From assembly GCF_003012745.1 (NCBI RefSeq), contig NZ_PXYK01000009.1, forward strand, positions 1-64,000: DNA of 64,000 nucleotides, in the 5' to 3' direction. This DNA comes from Kumtagia ephedrae. Its GTDB lineage: Bacteria; Pseudomonadota; Alphaproteobacteria; Rhizobiales; Rhizobiaceae. Below, piece by piece: positions 54,197 through 64,000 of the stretch. The notes beneath the pieces are model-generated. The model saw only the letters and a program-made list of their open reading frames with translations, ran no database searches and was not told the origin of the DNA. The translations under genes and the position numbers were made by a program. Position 1 is the stretch's first letter; the number at the start of each line of letters is the position of its first letter.

Positions 54197-54598
54197 ATGA
54201 AACGTCTCATCCTCTCCGCACTCGCCCTGTCGATGCTCGCCGTGCCGGCCGCCCAGGCCGCCGAGCGCCACGGTTCTCGCGAGGAATACCGCAAGGTGCA
54301 GAAGTACCACGCCCCCAAGCACGATTCCCGCCACTTCGACAGGCGGGATTCCCGTCATGTCGAGAGGAAGGAGGTGATCCGGCGCGGCGACAAGGTCGTC
54401 GTCCGCAAGGTCGAGCGCCATCGCTGGGTGAAGGGGCACCGCGTTCCGGAGTGGCAGCGCAAGCATGTCGTGCGTGACTATGGGCGCTACGGCCTCCACC
54501 GCCCGGGTCCGGGACAGCGCTGGGTCAAGGTCGACAACGACTACCTGCTGATCGGCATCACCAGCGGCATCATCGCCGGCCTGATCGCCGGACGCTGA
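54197..54598 (+). CDS. RcnB-family periplasmic protein
   Basis: A 133-residue protein with signal peptide MKRLILSALALSMLAVPAAQA, a basic His/Arg-rich middle (SRHFDRRDSRHVERKEV) and the RcnB-type end GQRWVKVDNDYLLIGITSGIIAGLIAG. RcnB proteins are implicated in nickel/cobalt homeostasis in enterics, but most rhizobial members are uncharacterised. The His-rich region could bind metal. A stem-loop with a T-run follows the stop. Confidence 0.85.
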   Translation: MKRLILSALALSMLAVPAAQAAERHGSREEYRKVQKYHAPKHDSRHFDRRDSRHVERKEVIRRGDKVVVRKVERHRWVKGHRVPEWQRKHVVRDYGRYGLHRPGPGQRWVKVDNDYLLIGITSGIIAGLIAGR

Positions 54599-54618
54599 GC
54601 GGACGAGCGGAAATGACG

Positions 54619-54645
54619 GGGGCGGCTCGCGAGGGCCGCCCCTTT
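54619..54645. terminator. Intrinsic terminator after the RcnB-like gene
   Basis: Perfect arms GGGGCGGC (54619-54626) and GCCGCCCC (54635-54642) with an 8-base loop, followed by TTT. The RcnB-like gene and the MFS gene converge here. Confidence 0.7.
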
Positions 54646-54703
54646 GGCATCTCCGGCATTGCGGCGCGGCGCTTTCACGCCGAAGCCAAGTCCGTGCCCG
54701 GCC

Positions 54704-55888
54704 TCAATGCGCCTCGACCCGGCGCGGCGGCTTGATCCCGCTGCGCTGCTCGGAGAGGTATGAGAGCACGGCCACGGCGGCCGCGACGATCATCGCGCCG
54801 ACGCCCAGCACCGGCAGGTCGCGATAGCCGTAGCCGCCGTTCAGCATGGCTGCGCCGACGAAGGCGGCGAGCGCGATGCCGATGTTGAAGCCGGACGGGA
54901 TGAGCGAGGAGGCGAGGTTGGGCGCGTCGGCGGTCCAGCCGAGGATGCGCGCCTGGATCGGCGTGCCGATGGCGAAGTTGAGGCAGCCCCAGGCGGTGAC
55001 GGCAAGCACCATCGGCAGCGGATGAGGGCTGGCGAAATACATCGCCGCCAGCACCGCCGCCTGCAAAGCCAGCATGACGATCAGCGACGGCATGAGCTTC
55101 CAGTCGGAAAGCCGGCCGCCAAGGAAGACGCCGAGAGTGGCGCCGGCGCCATTGAGCAGCAGCACCCACGGCACCGAAACCGCCTCGATGCCCGTGACTT
55201 CCTGCAGCAGCGGGGCGATATAGGTGAACGGCACGAACTGGCCGATCATCAGCATCAGCATGAGGATGAGCGACGTCCACACCTGCTGGCGGCCGAGCAC
55301 CCGCACCTCCTTCAGCAGCCCCGCCGGACGCGCCGAGGCGCCAGTGGCGGCCGGCAGCAGCGCGATCATGGCTATCAACGCGACGCCGCCCAGCGCCAGC
55401 ATCGACCAGAAGGTGGCGCGCCATCCCAGCGCATTGCCGATGGCGGCGCCGACGGGCACACCGATGACGTTGGAGACGGTGAGGCCGGCAAGCACGACGG
55501 CGACCGCCATGCCGCGCTGCTCCGGCCGCACCAGGCCGGTGGCCACCACCATGGCGACGCCGAAATAGGCGCCGTGCGCCACCGCCACCGCAAAGCGGAT
55601 CATCAGCATCGAAAAGAAGTCCGGCGCCAGCGCGCAGGCGACCTGGCCGATCACGAAGGCGACCGTCAGCCACACCAGCAGCGTCTTGCGCGGCAACCGG
55701 GCGGTCAATAGCGTCAGCAGCGGGCCGCCGATGGCGATGCCGAGCGCATAGCCGGAAACCAGGTAGCCGGCGGTCGGGATCGACACCTCCAGCCCCGCCG
55801 CCACCTGCGGCAGCACGCCGGCGATGACGAACTCTGTGGTGCCGAAGGCGAAGGCGGCTATGAACAAGGCGATGAGCGGAAGCGGCAT
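54704..55888 (-). CDS. MFS transporter (AraJ/DHA1 type)
   Basis: A 394-residue 12-helix transporter from the ATG at 55888 (MPLPLIALFIAAFAFGTTEFVIAGVLPQ). It has the AraJ-like motifs TEFVIAGVLPQVAAGL, a motif A-like RLPRKTLLVWL and FAVAVAHGAYFGVAMVVATGL. A longer open frame exists upstream, but the shorter version starts at the first membrane segment as in its relatives. No good ribosome site is seen. Probably an efflux pump for sugars or drugs; specificity unknown. Confidence 0.86.
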   Translation of the reverse strand: MPLPLIALFIAAFAFGTTEFVIAGVLPQVAAGLEVSIPTAGYLVSGYALGIAIGGPLLTLLTARLPRKTLLVWLTVAFVIGQVACALAPDFFSMLMIRFAVAVAHGAYFGVAMVVATGLVRPEQRGMAVAVVLAGLTVSNVIGVPVGAAIGNALGWRATFWSMLALGGVALIAMIALLPAATGASARPAGLLKEVRVLGRQQVWTSLILMLMLMIGQFVPFTYIAPLLQEVTGIEAVSVPWVLLLNGAGATLGVFLGGRLSDWKLMPSLIVMLALQAAVLAAMYFASPHPLPMVLAVTAWGCLNFAIGTPIQARILGWTADAPNLASSLIPSGFNIGIALAAFVGAAMLNGGYGYRDLPVLGVGAMIVAAAVAVLSYLSEQRSGIKPPRRVEAH

Positions 55889-56010
55889 GAGGGCACCGGA
55901 GGAGGCAGGCGAAGCCGGCGACCAAGCACGGACGGCAGTGCGCGGCAACCCGGAAGTTGTAGACAAGGGTTTAGATTTTCTTCAGCCGCTATTCGGTTGC
56001 CGATGTCCCG

Positions 56011-56118
56011 CTATCTAGAGACCGCCTTGATGAGCAGTTCCTCGACATCGCTACGAGGAAAGATGCGGAAGAATCCGTGGACGATACCGGACTCGGAGCG
56101 CCTTGGCGCTGTTCTCAC
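56011..56118 (-). CDS. Tiny ORF overlapping the brnA stop
   Basis: A GTG start (56118) overlaps the BrnA stop by GTGA. The frame encodes about 35 residues with a coding-like run (SGIVHGFFRIFPRSDVEELL). It may be a small third gene coupled to the BrnT/BrnA module or the remains of a larger protein's C terminus. I recognise no domain. Confidence 0.35.
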   Translation of the reverse strand: MRTAPRRSESGIVHGFFRIFPRSDVEELLIKAVSR

Positions 56119-56450
56119 CCCGTCTTCCTGGCCTTTGCCGCTTCCTGCATGTAGTGCCGCAGCACCGCGTTGATGCGAGTCTGGTAACCTTTGCCGGTCG
56201 CTTTGAAGAAATCGATCACGTCCTTGTCCAGGCGGATCGAAATGGCATGCTTGGATACCGGAAATACCGCCACCACTTTCGACCAGTCGATCTCGCTGAA
56301 GTCGGCCCAGTCGGGATCGTCGCGCATCTGCGCCTCGATCTCCTCGTCGGTGATCGTATCAAGCCGTTCGAGATTTGTGCGGCCTTCTCCAGCCGCAACC
56401 ATTCGACGGATCTCATCCGCCGAATACCTCACGATATTCTTTTCGCTCAT
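56115..56450 (-). CDS. brnA: BrnA antitoxin
   Basis: A 111-residue antitoxin. The ATG at 56450 lies inside the end of the BrnT gene (38-bp overlap), as usual for this module. It carries the BrnA features: an N-terminal flexible part (IVRYSADEIRRMVAAGEGRT) and a C-terminal ribbon-helix-helix (HAISIRLDKDVIDFFKATGKGYQTRINAVLRHYM). It should bind BrnT and repress the operon promoter. Confidence 0.9.
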   Translation of the reverse strand: MSEKNIVRYSADEIRRMVAAGEGRTNLERLDTITDEEIEAQMRDDPDWADFSEIDWSKVVAVFPVSKHAISIRLDKDVIDFFKATGKGYQTRINAVLRHYMQEAAKARKTG

Positions 56451-56709
56451 AGCGTCTGGCAGCCCTTGCCGTAATGATGCGACAGACATCGCCTCTTTCG
56501 GTGTAAACCACCGCGACGATTTTCGTGTGCAACAGGCATACGGCCAGTGTTCGGGCTTCTCCCTGTTTGTCTGACGGCCCTTCGAGATGAGGGAGCAGAA
56601 GCGCTTGCGCAGCCTCCAAAAAATCAATCTCCCTTTCTCTCAAAATACGTTGTCGCTTTTCCTCATCCCAATCGAACGCTTCAAATTCGAGTTTTTCGAC
56701 CCGGTGCAT
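56413..56709 (-). CDS. brnT: BrnT toxin (RelE-like ribonuclease)
   Basis: A 98-residue toxin with the BrnT pattern FEAFDWDEEKRQRILREREIDFLEA near the N terminus, GEARTLAVCLLHTKIVAVVYTERG in the middle, and the end VCRIITARAARRYERKEY. BrnT enzymes cleave RNA and are neutralised by BrnA, which overlaps its 3' end. The gene pair lies on the minus strand, divergent from dnaG, close to essential housekeeping genes. Confidence 0.9.
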   Translation of the reverse strand: MHRVEKLEFEAFDWDEEKRQRILREREIDFLEAAQALLLPHLEGPSDKQGEARTLAVCLLHTKIVAVVYTERGDVCRIITARAARRYERKEYREVFGG

Positions 56710-56935
56710 GTCGTGCCTCTAATCAACTGAATCTTATGGCCATCTTTCATGAGTTTATCTCCACAATGGTCACGTTCGACCCAGCACGACCGCAACGATT
56801 CCGGTCGGCAACATCGTGTATATACAAAAGTATGTCTTGGTTTGCAACGCCTGTGAAATTCGTGCATTGCGCTTATTCGCGATCGGTCTGTCGCAACAAT
56901 GTGATTATATAAACAGCGAACGAGTTCCAGCCCCA

Positions 56936-58870
56936 ATGCGCTTTCCGCCTTCCTTCCTCGACGAGATACGAGACCGCGTGCCGATTTCGGCCGTGATCGG
57001 CCAGCGCGTGTCGTGGGACCGCCGCAAGACCAATGCGGCGCGCGGCGATTTCTGGGCCTGCTGCCCCTTCCACGGCGAGAAGACGCCCTCCTTCCACTGC
57101 GAGGACAAGAAGGGCCGCTATCACTGCTTCGGCTGCGGCGTCTCCGGCGACCATTTCCGCTTTCTGACCGAGCTCGACGGCCTGGGCTTTCCGGAGGCCG
57201 TGGAGCGCATCGCCGACATGGCCGGCGTGGCGATGCCCGCGCGGGATGAAGCCGCCGAACAGCGCGAGCGCCAGCGCGCCAGCCTGCACGACGTGATGGA
57301 GATGGCCACGAGCTTCTTCCAGCAGCAATTGCACTCGGCCGCCGGCGCGAAAGCCCGCGCCTACCTGCGCGACCGCGGCCTGACGCCGGCGACGCAGCAG
57401 AAATTCCGGCTGGGTTTCGCGCTCGACAGCCGCAACGCGCTGAAGGAGTTTTTGGCCTCCAAGGGCGTGGTGAAAGAGCAGATCGAGGCCTGCGGGCTGG
57501 TGCGCCACGGCGACGACATCCCCGTCTCCTACGACTGGTTCCGCGACCGCATCATGTTCCCGATCGAGGACCGCAAAGGCCGGGTGATCGCCTTCGGCGG
57601 CCGCGCCATGTCGCCGGAGGTCGCGGCAAAATACATGAACTCGCCCGACACCGAGCTCTTCCACAAGGGCGAGATGCTCTACAATTTCGCCCGCGCACGA
57701 AAGGGCATGGGCAAGGACGGCACCGTCATCGCCGTCGAGGGCTATATGGACGTGATCGCGCTGGCGCAGGCCGGCTTCGATTACGCGGTGGCGCCGCTCG
57801 GCACGGCGCTCACCGAGACCCAGATGGAGCTCTTGTGGAAGATGGCGCCGGAGCCGGTGCTGTGCTTCGACGGCGACCAGGCTGGGCTGCGCGCCGCCTG
57901 GCGCGCCGCCGACATGATCCTTCCATCCGTGCAGCCTGGCCGCACGGCGCGCTTCGCGCTGCTGCCGGAGGGCAAGGATCCCGACGACCTGGTGCGCGAC
58001 GAGGGGCCGGATGCCTTCCGCGCGGTGCTGACCGAAGCGCGGCCGCTGTCGGACCTTTTGTGGATGCGCGAGACCACCGGCGGCATTTTCGACACGCCGG
58101 AGCGCCGCGCCGAACTCGAGAAGACCTTGCGCGAGCTGACATCGAAGATCCGCGACGAGAGCGTGCGCTTCCACTATCAGCAGGACATGCGCGAGCGCGT
58201 CCAGGCGTTTTTCGGCGCGCCGCGCGGAAGACCTCAGGGCCGGCCGAGCCAGCAGGGCGACCGGGGTTTCGCGGCGCGCGGCGGAAGCGGGAGACCGGGA
58301 CAGGCCGCCGGTCGTCTCGCCGTCTCCGAGAGCCTCGCCCGGTCGGCGCTGGTGAAGCGGGCCGGCGGCGTTATGCCGCTGCGTGAAACCACGCTGCTCG
58401 TTGCCCTGGTTAACCATCCACAATTGATCGACGAGCATTTCGAGCATGTCGAGGCGCTCGACCTCGGCAATGCCGACCTCAGGCACTTGCATGCCGGCAT
58501 CATCGATGCCGCGGCCCATGGCCGGGCCGGCGACCGTGACCAGATGCACGCCGCGATCGCCGTGTCCGGGCTGGACGATATCTGGCAGCGCGCCGAGGCC
58601 CTGGTGCGGCGGGCGCGGCAGTGGCCGGCGCTGCGGGACGCCGCGATCGAGGATGCCCGCGAGGCCTTCGCGCAGGCCCTGCACTTGCAGCGCAGCGCGC
58701 GCACCTTACATAAGGAGCTGAAACTGGCCGAGACGGCTCTTGCCGCCGAGCCCACCGACGAGAACTACCGTCATCTCATCGACATCCAGGCGCAGTTCCG
58801 GGACCTCCAGGCCACCGAAGCGCTGATCGAGGGATTTGGCATTCCGTCGGGGCGCGCGGATCGCAACTGA
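56936..58870 (+). CDS. dnaG: DNA primase
   Basis: A 644-residue primase. The ATG at 56936 begins MRFPPSFLDEIRDRVPISAVI; the open frame upstream to 56816 is not part of the protein. The N-terminal zinc finger uses Cys43-x2-His46 and Cys64-x2-Cys67, the alphaproteobacterial CHC2 type. The TOPRIM core reads AVEGYMDVIALAQAGFDYAVAPLGTAL and CFDGDQAGLRAAWRAADM. The C-terminal part should bind DnaB helicase. rpoD follows, as is standard. Confidence 0.97.
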   Translation: MRFPPSFLDEIRDRVPISAVIGQRVSWDRRKTNAARGDFWACCPFHGEKTPSFHCEDKKGRYHCFGCGVSGDHFRFLTELDGLGFPEAVERIADMAGVAMPARDEAAEQRERQRASLHDVMEMATSFFQQQLHSAAGAKARAYLRDRGLTPATQQKFRLGFALDSRNALKEFLASKGVVKEQIEACGLVRHGDDIPVSYDWFRDRIMFPIEDRKGRVIAFGGRAMSPEVAAKYMNSPDTELFHKGEMLYNFARARKGMGKDGTVIAVEGYMDVIALAQAGFDYAVAPLGTALTETQMELLWKMAPEPVLCFDGDQAGLRAAWRAADMILPSVQPGRTARFALLPEGKDPDDLVRDEGPDAFRAVLTEARPLSDLLWMRETTGGIFDTPERRAELEKTLRELTSKIRDESVRFHYQQDMRERVQAFFGAPRGRPQGRPSQQGDRGFAARGGSGRPGQAAGRLAVSESLARSALVKRAGGVMPLRETTLLVALVNHPQLIDEHFEHVEALDLGNADLRHLHAGIIDAAAHGRAGDRDQMHAAIAVSGLDDIWQRAEALVRRARQWPALRDAAIEDAREAFAQALHLQRSARTLHKELKLAETALAAEPTDENYRHLIDIQAQFRDLQATEALIEGFGIPSGRADRN

Positions 58871-59171
58871 ACCGCACCGGGGTCTGCCTCAATTGATTCG
58901 CTTTTTTAACGCGAATCATGCGACAGGCGCTTGACCTTCCGCCGGAATGGCGGAATCAGGACGATTCGAGACGTAGACCCGTGGGATTGTTCTCACCGAT
59001 CGTGGAATGGCGGTACCAAAGGCTGGACGGGACGGGACCTCGCTCCAGATACGATGATTGACCGAAACGTGAGCAGGACCGGCCGCGGCCGGCATCAGCG
59101 GACCATTGATATCCGGTTTCGGGCCGGAATCGGAGTGCCGCGCATCACCGCCCTTTTGGAGTAGGCAAGGA
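58871..59171. promoter_or_regulatory. dnaG-rpoD intergenic region
   Basis: No gene in about 300 bp. The region contains TGATTCGC (58894-58901) and GCGAATCA (58911-58918), an inverted repeat around TTTTTTAAC. Each arm holds a GANTC site, the CcrM methylation target in alphaproteobacteria. It could be a terminator/promoter switch between dnaG and rpoD. Confidence 0.5.
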
Positions 59172-61202
<2,031 letters not shown>

Positions 61203-61245
61203 ATCGAGATCGCCGCTCCGACCGCTAGCAGCGGCGGACCGTCAA

Positions 61246-61295
61246 GAACAAGCCGCCGGAACACGCTTGAATGCGGTTTCGGCGGTTCTTTTTTT
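61246..61295 (+). terminator. rpoD terminator
   Basis: A GC-rich stem (AAGCCGCCGGAAC with GTTTCGGCGGTT, several GU pairs) ends in a run of seven T (61289-61295), 45-95 bp after the rpoD stop. Confidence 0.82.
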
Positions 61296-61492
61296 GATCG
61301 GGCAACGAGGCCCAAACGAACCGCGTCGGCCAGACTATAGCCGAATTGCGACGCGGCGGAACAAATTGCGACATTTGGGGTTTCTTTCCACCCCCCGCCT
61401 GCCTATGCTGTCGCCATCCAACAAACATGGAGCTTCGCCTTTCGCGCCGCGGGCGCGGAAATCTTTCCCCTTTCCGAAAGGACAATTGCAAG

Positions 61493-62362
61493 ATGGACAT
61501 CACGCCACCCTCGACCGCCGCCGCGCCGATCTTCGATCGGGTCGGCAAGCTCAGCCTTGAGCACGTCTACAACCGGCCGGATCCGAGGGACTATTTCTCC
61601 ACCTTGCACAAGCTCGGCTATTGCGTGCCCGAGGTGGCCAAGCCCGTCTTCAAGTCCTTGCTGGAGGCGAAACGGGACGCTAACGGCGAGACGGCCGCCA
61701 AGATCATCGATGTCGGCTGTTCCTACGGGGTGAATTCGGCGCTGCTCAAGCACGATCTGTCGCTCGACGATCTCTACCGGCTTTACGGCGGGGTCTCCGG
61801 CGACGGCAAGGCGCTGCTCGAACGAGACCGGGCCTTGTTTGCCAGATCGGCCGACGACACCCTGACCGTTGTCGGCGTCGACGCCGCCGAGCGGGCGGTC
61901 GCCTATGCCGTCGGCGCGGGCGTCATGGACGGCGGCGTATCGACCAATCTGGAGCGGCATGAGCCCACCAGCGCCGACGTCCGCGCCGTCGAGGACGCAG
62001 ACATGATCATTTCCACGGGATGCGTGGGTTATGTGACGAAGACGTCGCTCGAGCATCTGGCGGAAGCCGGGCGCGACAAGGGCGCATGGATGGCCAATTT
62101 CGTGCTTCGCATGTTCGACTACGAGCCCGTCGAGGAGATGCTGGCCGAGCGTGGCTACGTCACCGAAAAGCTCGCCGGCGCGCTGTTCCCGCAGCGGCGC
62201 TTCGTCTCGGCGGAGGAACAGGAAAACGTCTTCGACGCCCTCGGCAGGCGAGGCCTTTCCCCAGAGGAAGCCGAGCGTGACGGCTGGTATCTTGCAGAGC
62301 TTCACGTTTCGCGCCCGGCGGGCCAGGCTACCGCGCCGCTCGAAGCCATCCTGTCCTCCTGA
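61493..62362 (+). CDS. Class I SAM-dependent methyltransferase, unknown substrate
   Basis: A 289-residue protein. The ATG at 61493 has AAAGGA upstream; the frame is open from 61346. Motif I is IIDVGCSYGVNSALL, and later blocks are TVVGVDAAERAVAYAVGAG, ADMIISTGCVGYVTKTSLE and GAWMANFVLRMFDYEPVEE. The profile looks like a SAM-dependent methyltransferase of the type seen in rhizobial genomes without assigned substrate. It is monocistronic, after the rpoD terminator. Confidence 0.78.
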   Translation: MDITPPSTAAAPIFDRVGKLSLEHVYNRPDPRDYFSTLHKLGYCVPEVAKPVFKSLLEAKRDANGETAAKIIDVGCSYGVNSALLKHDLSLDDLYRLYGGVSGDGKALLERDRALFARSADDTLTVVGVDAAERAVAYAVGAGVMDGGVSTNLERHEPTSADVRAVEDADMIISTGCVGYVTKTSLEHLAEAGRDKGAWMANFVLRMFDYEPVEEMLAERGYVTEKLAGALFPQRRFVSAEEQENVFDALGRRGLSPEEAERDGWYLAELHVSRPAGQATAPLEAILSS

Positions 62363-62443
62363 AGGCGAACCTCGCCTGTCGCGGCAGGCCCGCCATCTTG
62401 TCCGCAGCGGCCATGCCGCCGGCCCTCCCGGCTCAAATCCGGC

Positions 62444-62745
62444 TTAGGGCCGGCGCCGCTCACCGTCCTGGCGCCCGCCGACATAGAGGGCGCGCGGGCG
62501 GTTCAGCACTTCCGAGGCGAGCTGCTCCATGGGTCCCCAGCCGGCCGAGCGGGCGATGGCGAAGAACGCCGTCTCGTGGCCGATCGCCAGGCCGAACATG
62601 CGCATCATCACCGCCAGCGCGTGGTCGATGTTGGGTTGGAGCCCCGTCGCCTCGGTGATGAGCGCCGGCGCCTCGACGGCCAGGCGCTTGTCGGCGCCGG
62701 CCGCCGCCAGGGCTGCGAGCAGGCTGTCGGCCCGCGCCAAGCCCG
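62444..62745 (-). pseudogene. Citrate synthase-family C-terminal remnant (minus strand)
   Basis: The minus strand retains about 95 residues matching the last third of a citrate/methylcitrate synthase-family protein: ARADSLLAALAAAGADKRLAV, PNIDHALAVMMRMFGLAIG, FFAIARSAGW and the ending RPRALYVG. The N-terminal catalytic part is absent. The open frame continues upstream into unrelated antisense sequence, and no start codon or ribosome site fits the remnant. Confidence 0.62.
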
Positions 62746-62749
62746 GCCG

Positions 62750-62953
62750 GCAGCTCGACACCAATGTCGAGTTCCACACCGCATCCTGCTCGGCGCCCTG
62801 GACATCCAGCGCGAGGCCTTCACGCCGGTCTTCGCCGTGGGACGGGCGGCGGGCTGGATCGCGCATGCGTTCGAGCAGCAGCGCGCCGGCCGTCTGCTGC
62901 GGCGGGATTCGGCCTATGCCGGGCCGATGCCGGCGGAGCCCGGCGCCGGCTGA
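62750..62953 (+). pseudogene. Citrate synthase-family C-terminal remnant (plus strand, frameshifted)
   Basis: On the plus strand, starting a few bases from the minus-strand remnant, NVEFHTA reads in one frame and continues after a single-base shift as ILLGALDIQREAFTPVFAVG, then RAAGWIAHAFEQQRAGRLL and SAYAGPMP, to a stop at 62953. This is the final quarter of a citrate synthase. The two remnants point away from each other, as expected if a deletion removed the N-terminal halves and promoters of two divergent paralogues. Confidence 0.62.
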
Positions 62954-63141
62954 GATCGCGGACCGAAGGCTGCCGACGGAGGGTGTCCCTGTGGCTGCGG
63001 CCTGGTTCGCGTGGAGCCCTTGCCGCCCGACCGGGCCGGGATCATACTCGCGCATGCGGCCGGGGCGAACGGACCGGCGCCGACCTGACATCGTTCCGCC
63101 CCGGCTCTCCGCTGCGTCATGGCGCCGGAGGGAGGTGTGGA

Positions 63142-63435
63142 ATGACCACCTACGTGCTTCTGATCAACTGGACCGACCAGGGTGTGCGAAACCTGCGCGA
63201 ATCGCCGAAGCGGCTCGACGCTTCGAAGAAGGCGCTGGCCGACATGGGCGGCACCTTTCGCGACTTCTTCCTGACGATGGGCGACTGCGACATCGTCGCC
63301 GTCTGCGAAGCGCCGGACGACGCCGTGATGGCACGTTTTGCCCTGCAGCTCGGCGCGGCCGGCAATGTGCGCACCCGCACGCTGAAGGCGTTTCCGGAAA
63401 GCGCCTATCGGGAAATCATCAACTCGCTCGGCTGA
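63142..63435 (+). CDS. GYD-domain protein
   Basis: A 97-residue protein from the ATG at 63142 with GGAGGGAGG upstream. It matches the GYD-domain pattern: TTYVLLINWTDQGVRNLRES, LADMGGTFRDFFLTMGDCDIVAVCEAPDD, then ARFALQLGAAGNVRTRTL. Small single-domain stand-alone proteins of unknown function, common in rhizobia. Confidence 0.88.
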   Translation: MTTYVLLINWTDQGVRNLRESPKRLDASKKALADMGGTFRDFFLTMGDCDIVAVCEAPDDAVMARFALQLGAAGNVRTRTLKAFPESAYREIINSLG

Positions 63436-63580
63436 GCCGGACTGCATACAAAGGATCGAGCCAAGCGATCAAAGTGGACGGAAGCGACGGCAATGCCGTC
63501 TCTTCCTCCGTCACCGGCGCGCTTCGAAATTGCTCCGCCGGATGCCCTCTATGACGGCGCGGCTGTTTCGGTTTATGTAC

Positions 63581-64000
63581 CTACTCCGCCCGGAGCCTGG
63601 CGAGGATCGCCTTCATCTGGTCGATCTCGGCCTGCTGCCCGGGGATGATGGTGCCGCATAAATCGCGGATCTCCGCGTCCTCGATCGGCGCCTGCTCGCA
63701 CATCAGCACCGCGCCGGAATGATGCGGGATCATCGAGCGCAGGAATTGCTCGTCGCCGATCGCCGTCTGCTGCCGCGTCATCGCCCAGGCGGCGGCGAAG
63801 ACCAGGATGCTGGCGACGACAATGGCGAGATTGGCCGCGCGGTTGGCGTACATGCCGCGCATCAGCCAGAGCTCGATCACTACCATGGGGCAGACCATCA
63901 GAGCCGCCATATAGGCCTGGTTGAGATTGGCGTAGACATCGGCGAGACGGTTCACCATGGCATACATGAGGATGTACATTGCCAGGAAGGATAGGCGTAG
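63581..64000 (-). CDS. DUF305 domain-containing protein (partial, runs off the right edge)
   Basis: At least 139 residues. A Met at 63979 is possible as start, but the frame stays open to the window end with coding-like sequence (LRLSFLAMYILMYAMVN), so the real start is probably beyond 64000. Membrane helices (YMAALMVCPMVVIELWLM, LAIVVASILVFAAAWAM) precede the DUF305 segment with SMIPHHSGAVLMCEQAPIED and LCGTIIPGQQAEIDQMKAIL. The paired His in MIPHHSGA suggests metal (copper) binding. Confidence 0.82.
   Translation of the reverse strand, partial: LRLSFLAMYILMYAMVNRLADVYANLNQAYMAALMVCPMVVIELWLMRGMYANRAANLAIVVASILVFAAAWAMTRQQTAIGDEQFLRSMIPHHSGAVLMCEQAPIEDAEIRDLCGTIIPGQQAEIDQMKAILARLRAE

Overview
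The window reads as chromosome from a high-GC alphaproteobacterium of the order Hyphomicrobiales (Rhizobiales), most like the Phyllobacteriaceae/Mesorhizobium group. The evidence is the dnaG-rpoD pair with carA and a GatB/YqeY gene nearby, the long rhizobial form of CarB, a rhizobial palindromic repeat (GCATGATC...GATCATGC), an RcnB-type periplasmic protein, a PmtA-type phospholipid methyltransferase and the general protein repertoire. This assignment is inferred from gene content, not from a database match.

Region 1 (1-7.9 kb) is an accessory island with visibly lower GC. It opens with two IS21-type terminal repeats. A four-gene operon with 4-bp overlaps follows, built around a MobA/MobL (MOBQ) relaxase. 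Next come a coiled-coil/two-TM protein 7 bp upstream of a DUF4238 protein, a strong bidirectional terminator, a small ORF, and a minus-strand TIR-domain protein coupled to a short upstream ORF. The coiled-coil/DUF4238 pair and the TIR module are the best candidates for undescribed (possibly anti-phage) systems.

Region 2 (8-22.5 kb) holds a sulfatase block and a large operon. A formylglycine-generating enzyme (both active-site Cys present) and a periplasmic HAD phosphatase lie on the minus strand. Two tandem secreted arylsulfatases with C-T-A-G-R active sites lie on the plus strand. The moxR/DUF58/DUF4381/BatA/BatB-TPR/BatD operon follows, then two outer-membrane proteins of the phenol MetA-pathway type.

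Region 3 (22.7-34.3 kb) carries envelope and secreted proteins (SIMPL, YcgN-like cysteine cluster, OmpA with a very long charged linker, LprI-like, several small exported proteins), an SDR, a repeat-rich gene desert with REP-like hairpins, a pair of tiny membrane proteins, and carB.

Region 4 (34.5-50.5 kb) has an efflux MFS/TetR pair around a palindromic operator, a VOC protein, an SH3 protein, a PmtA-type methyltransferase, two enzymes (one with an amber stop near its N terminus) with a TetR regulator and operator, a metallophosphoesterase, an ArsR/MFS pair with an operator, a CHASE-PAS-GGDEF-EAL protein, a YpfJ-like metallopeptidase, carA and GatB/YqeY.

Region 5 (50.6-64 kb) has a decayed DUF433/DUF5615 toxin-antitoxin module, an alpha/beta hydrolase, a Na/Pi cotransporter, an RcnB protein, an MFS transporter, an intact BrnT/BrnA module, dnaG and rpoD, a methyltransferase, two outward-facing citrate synthase C-terminal remnants, a GYD protein and a DUF305 protein that runs off the right edge.
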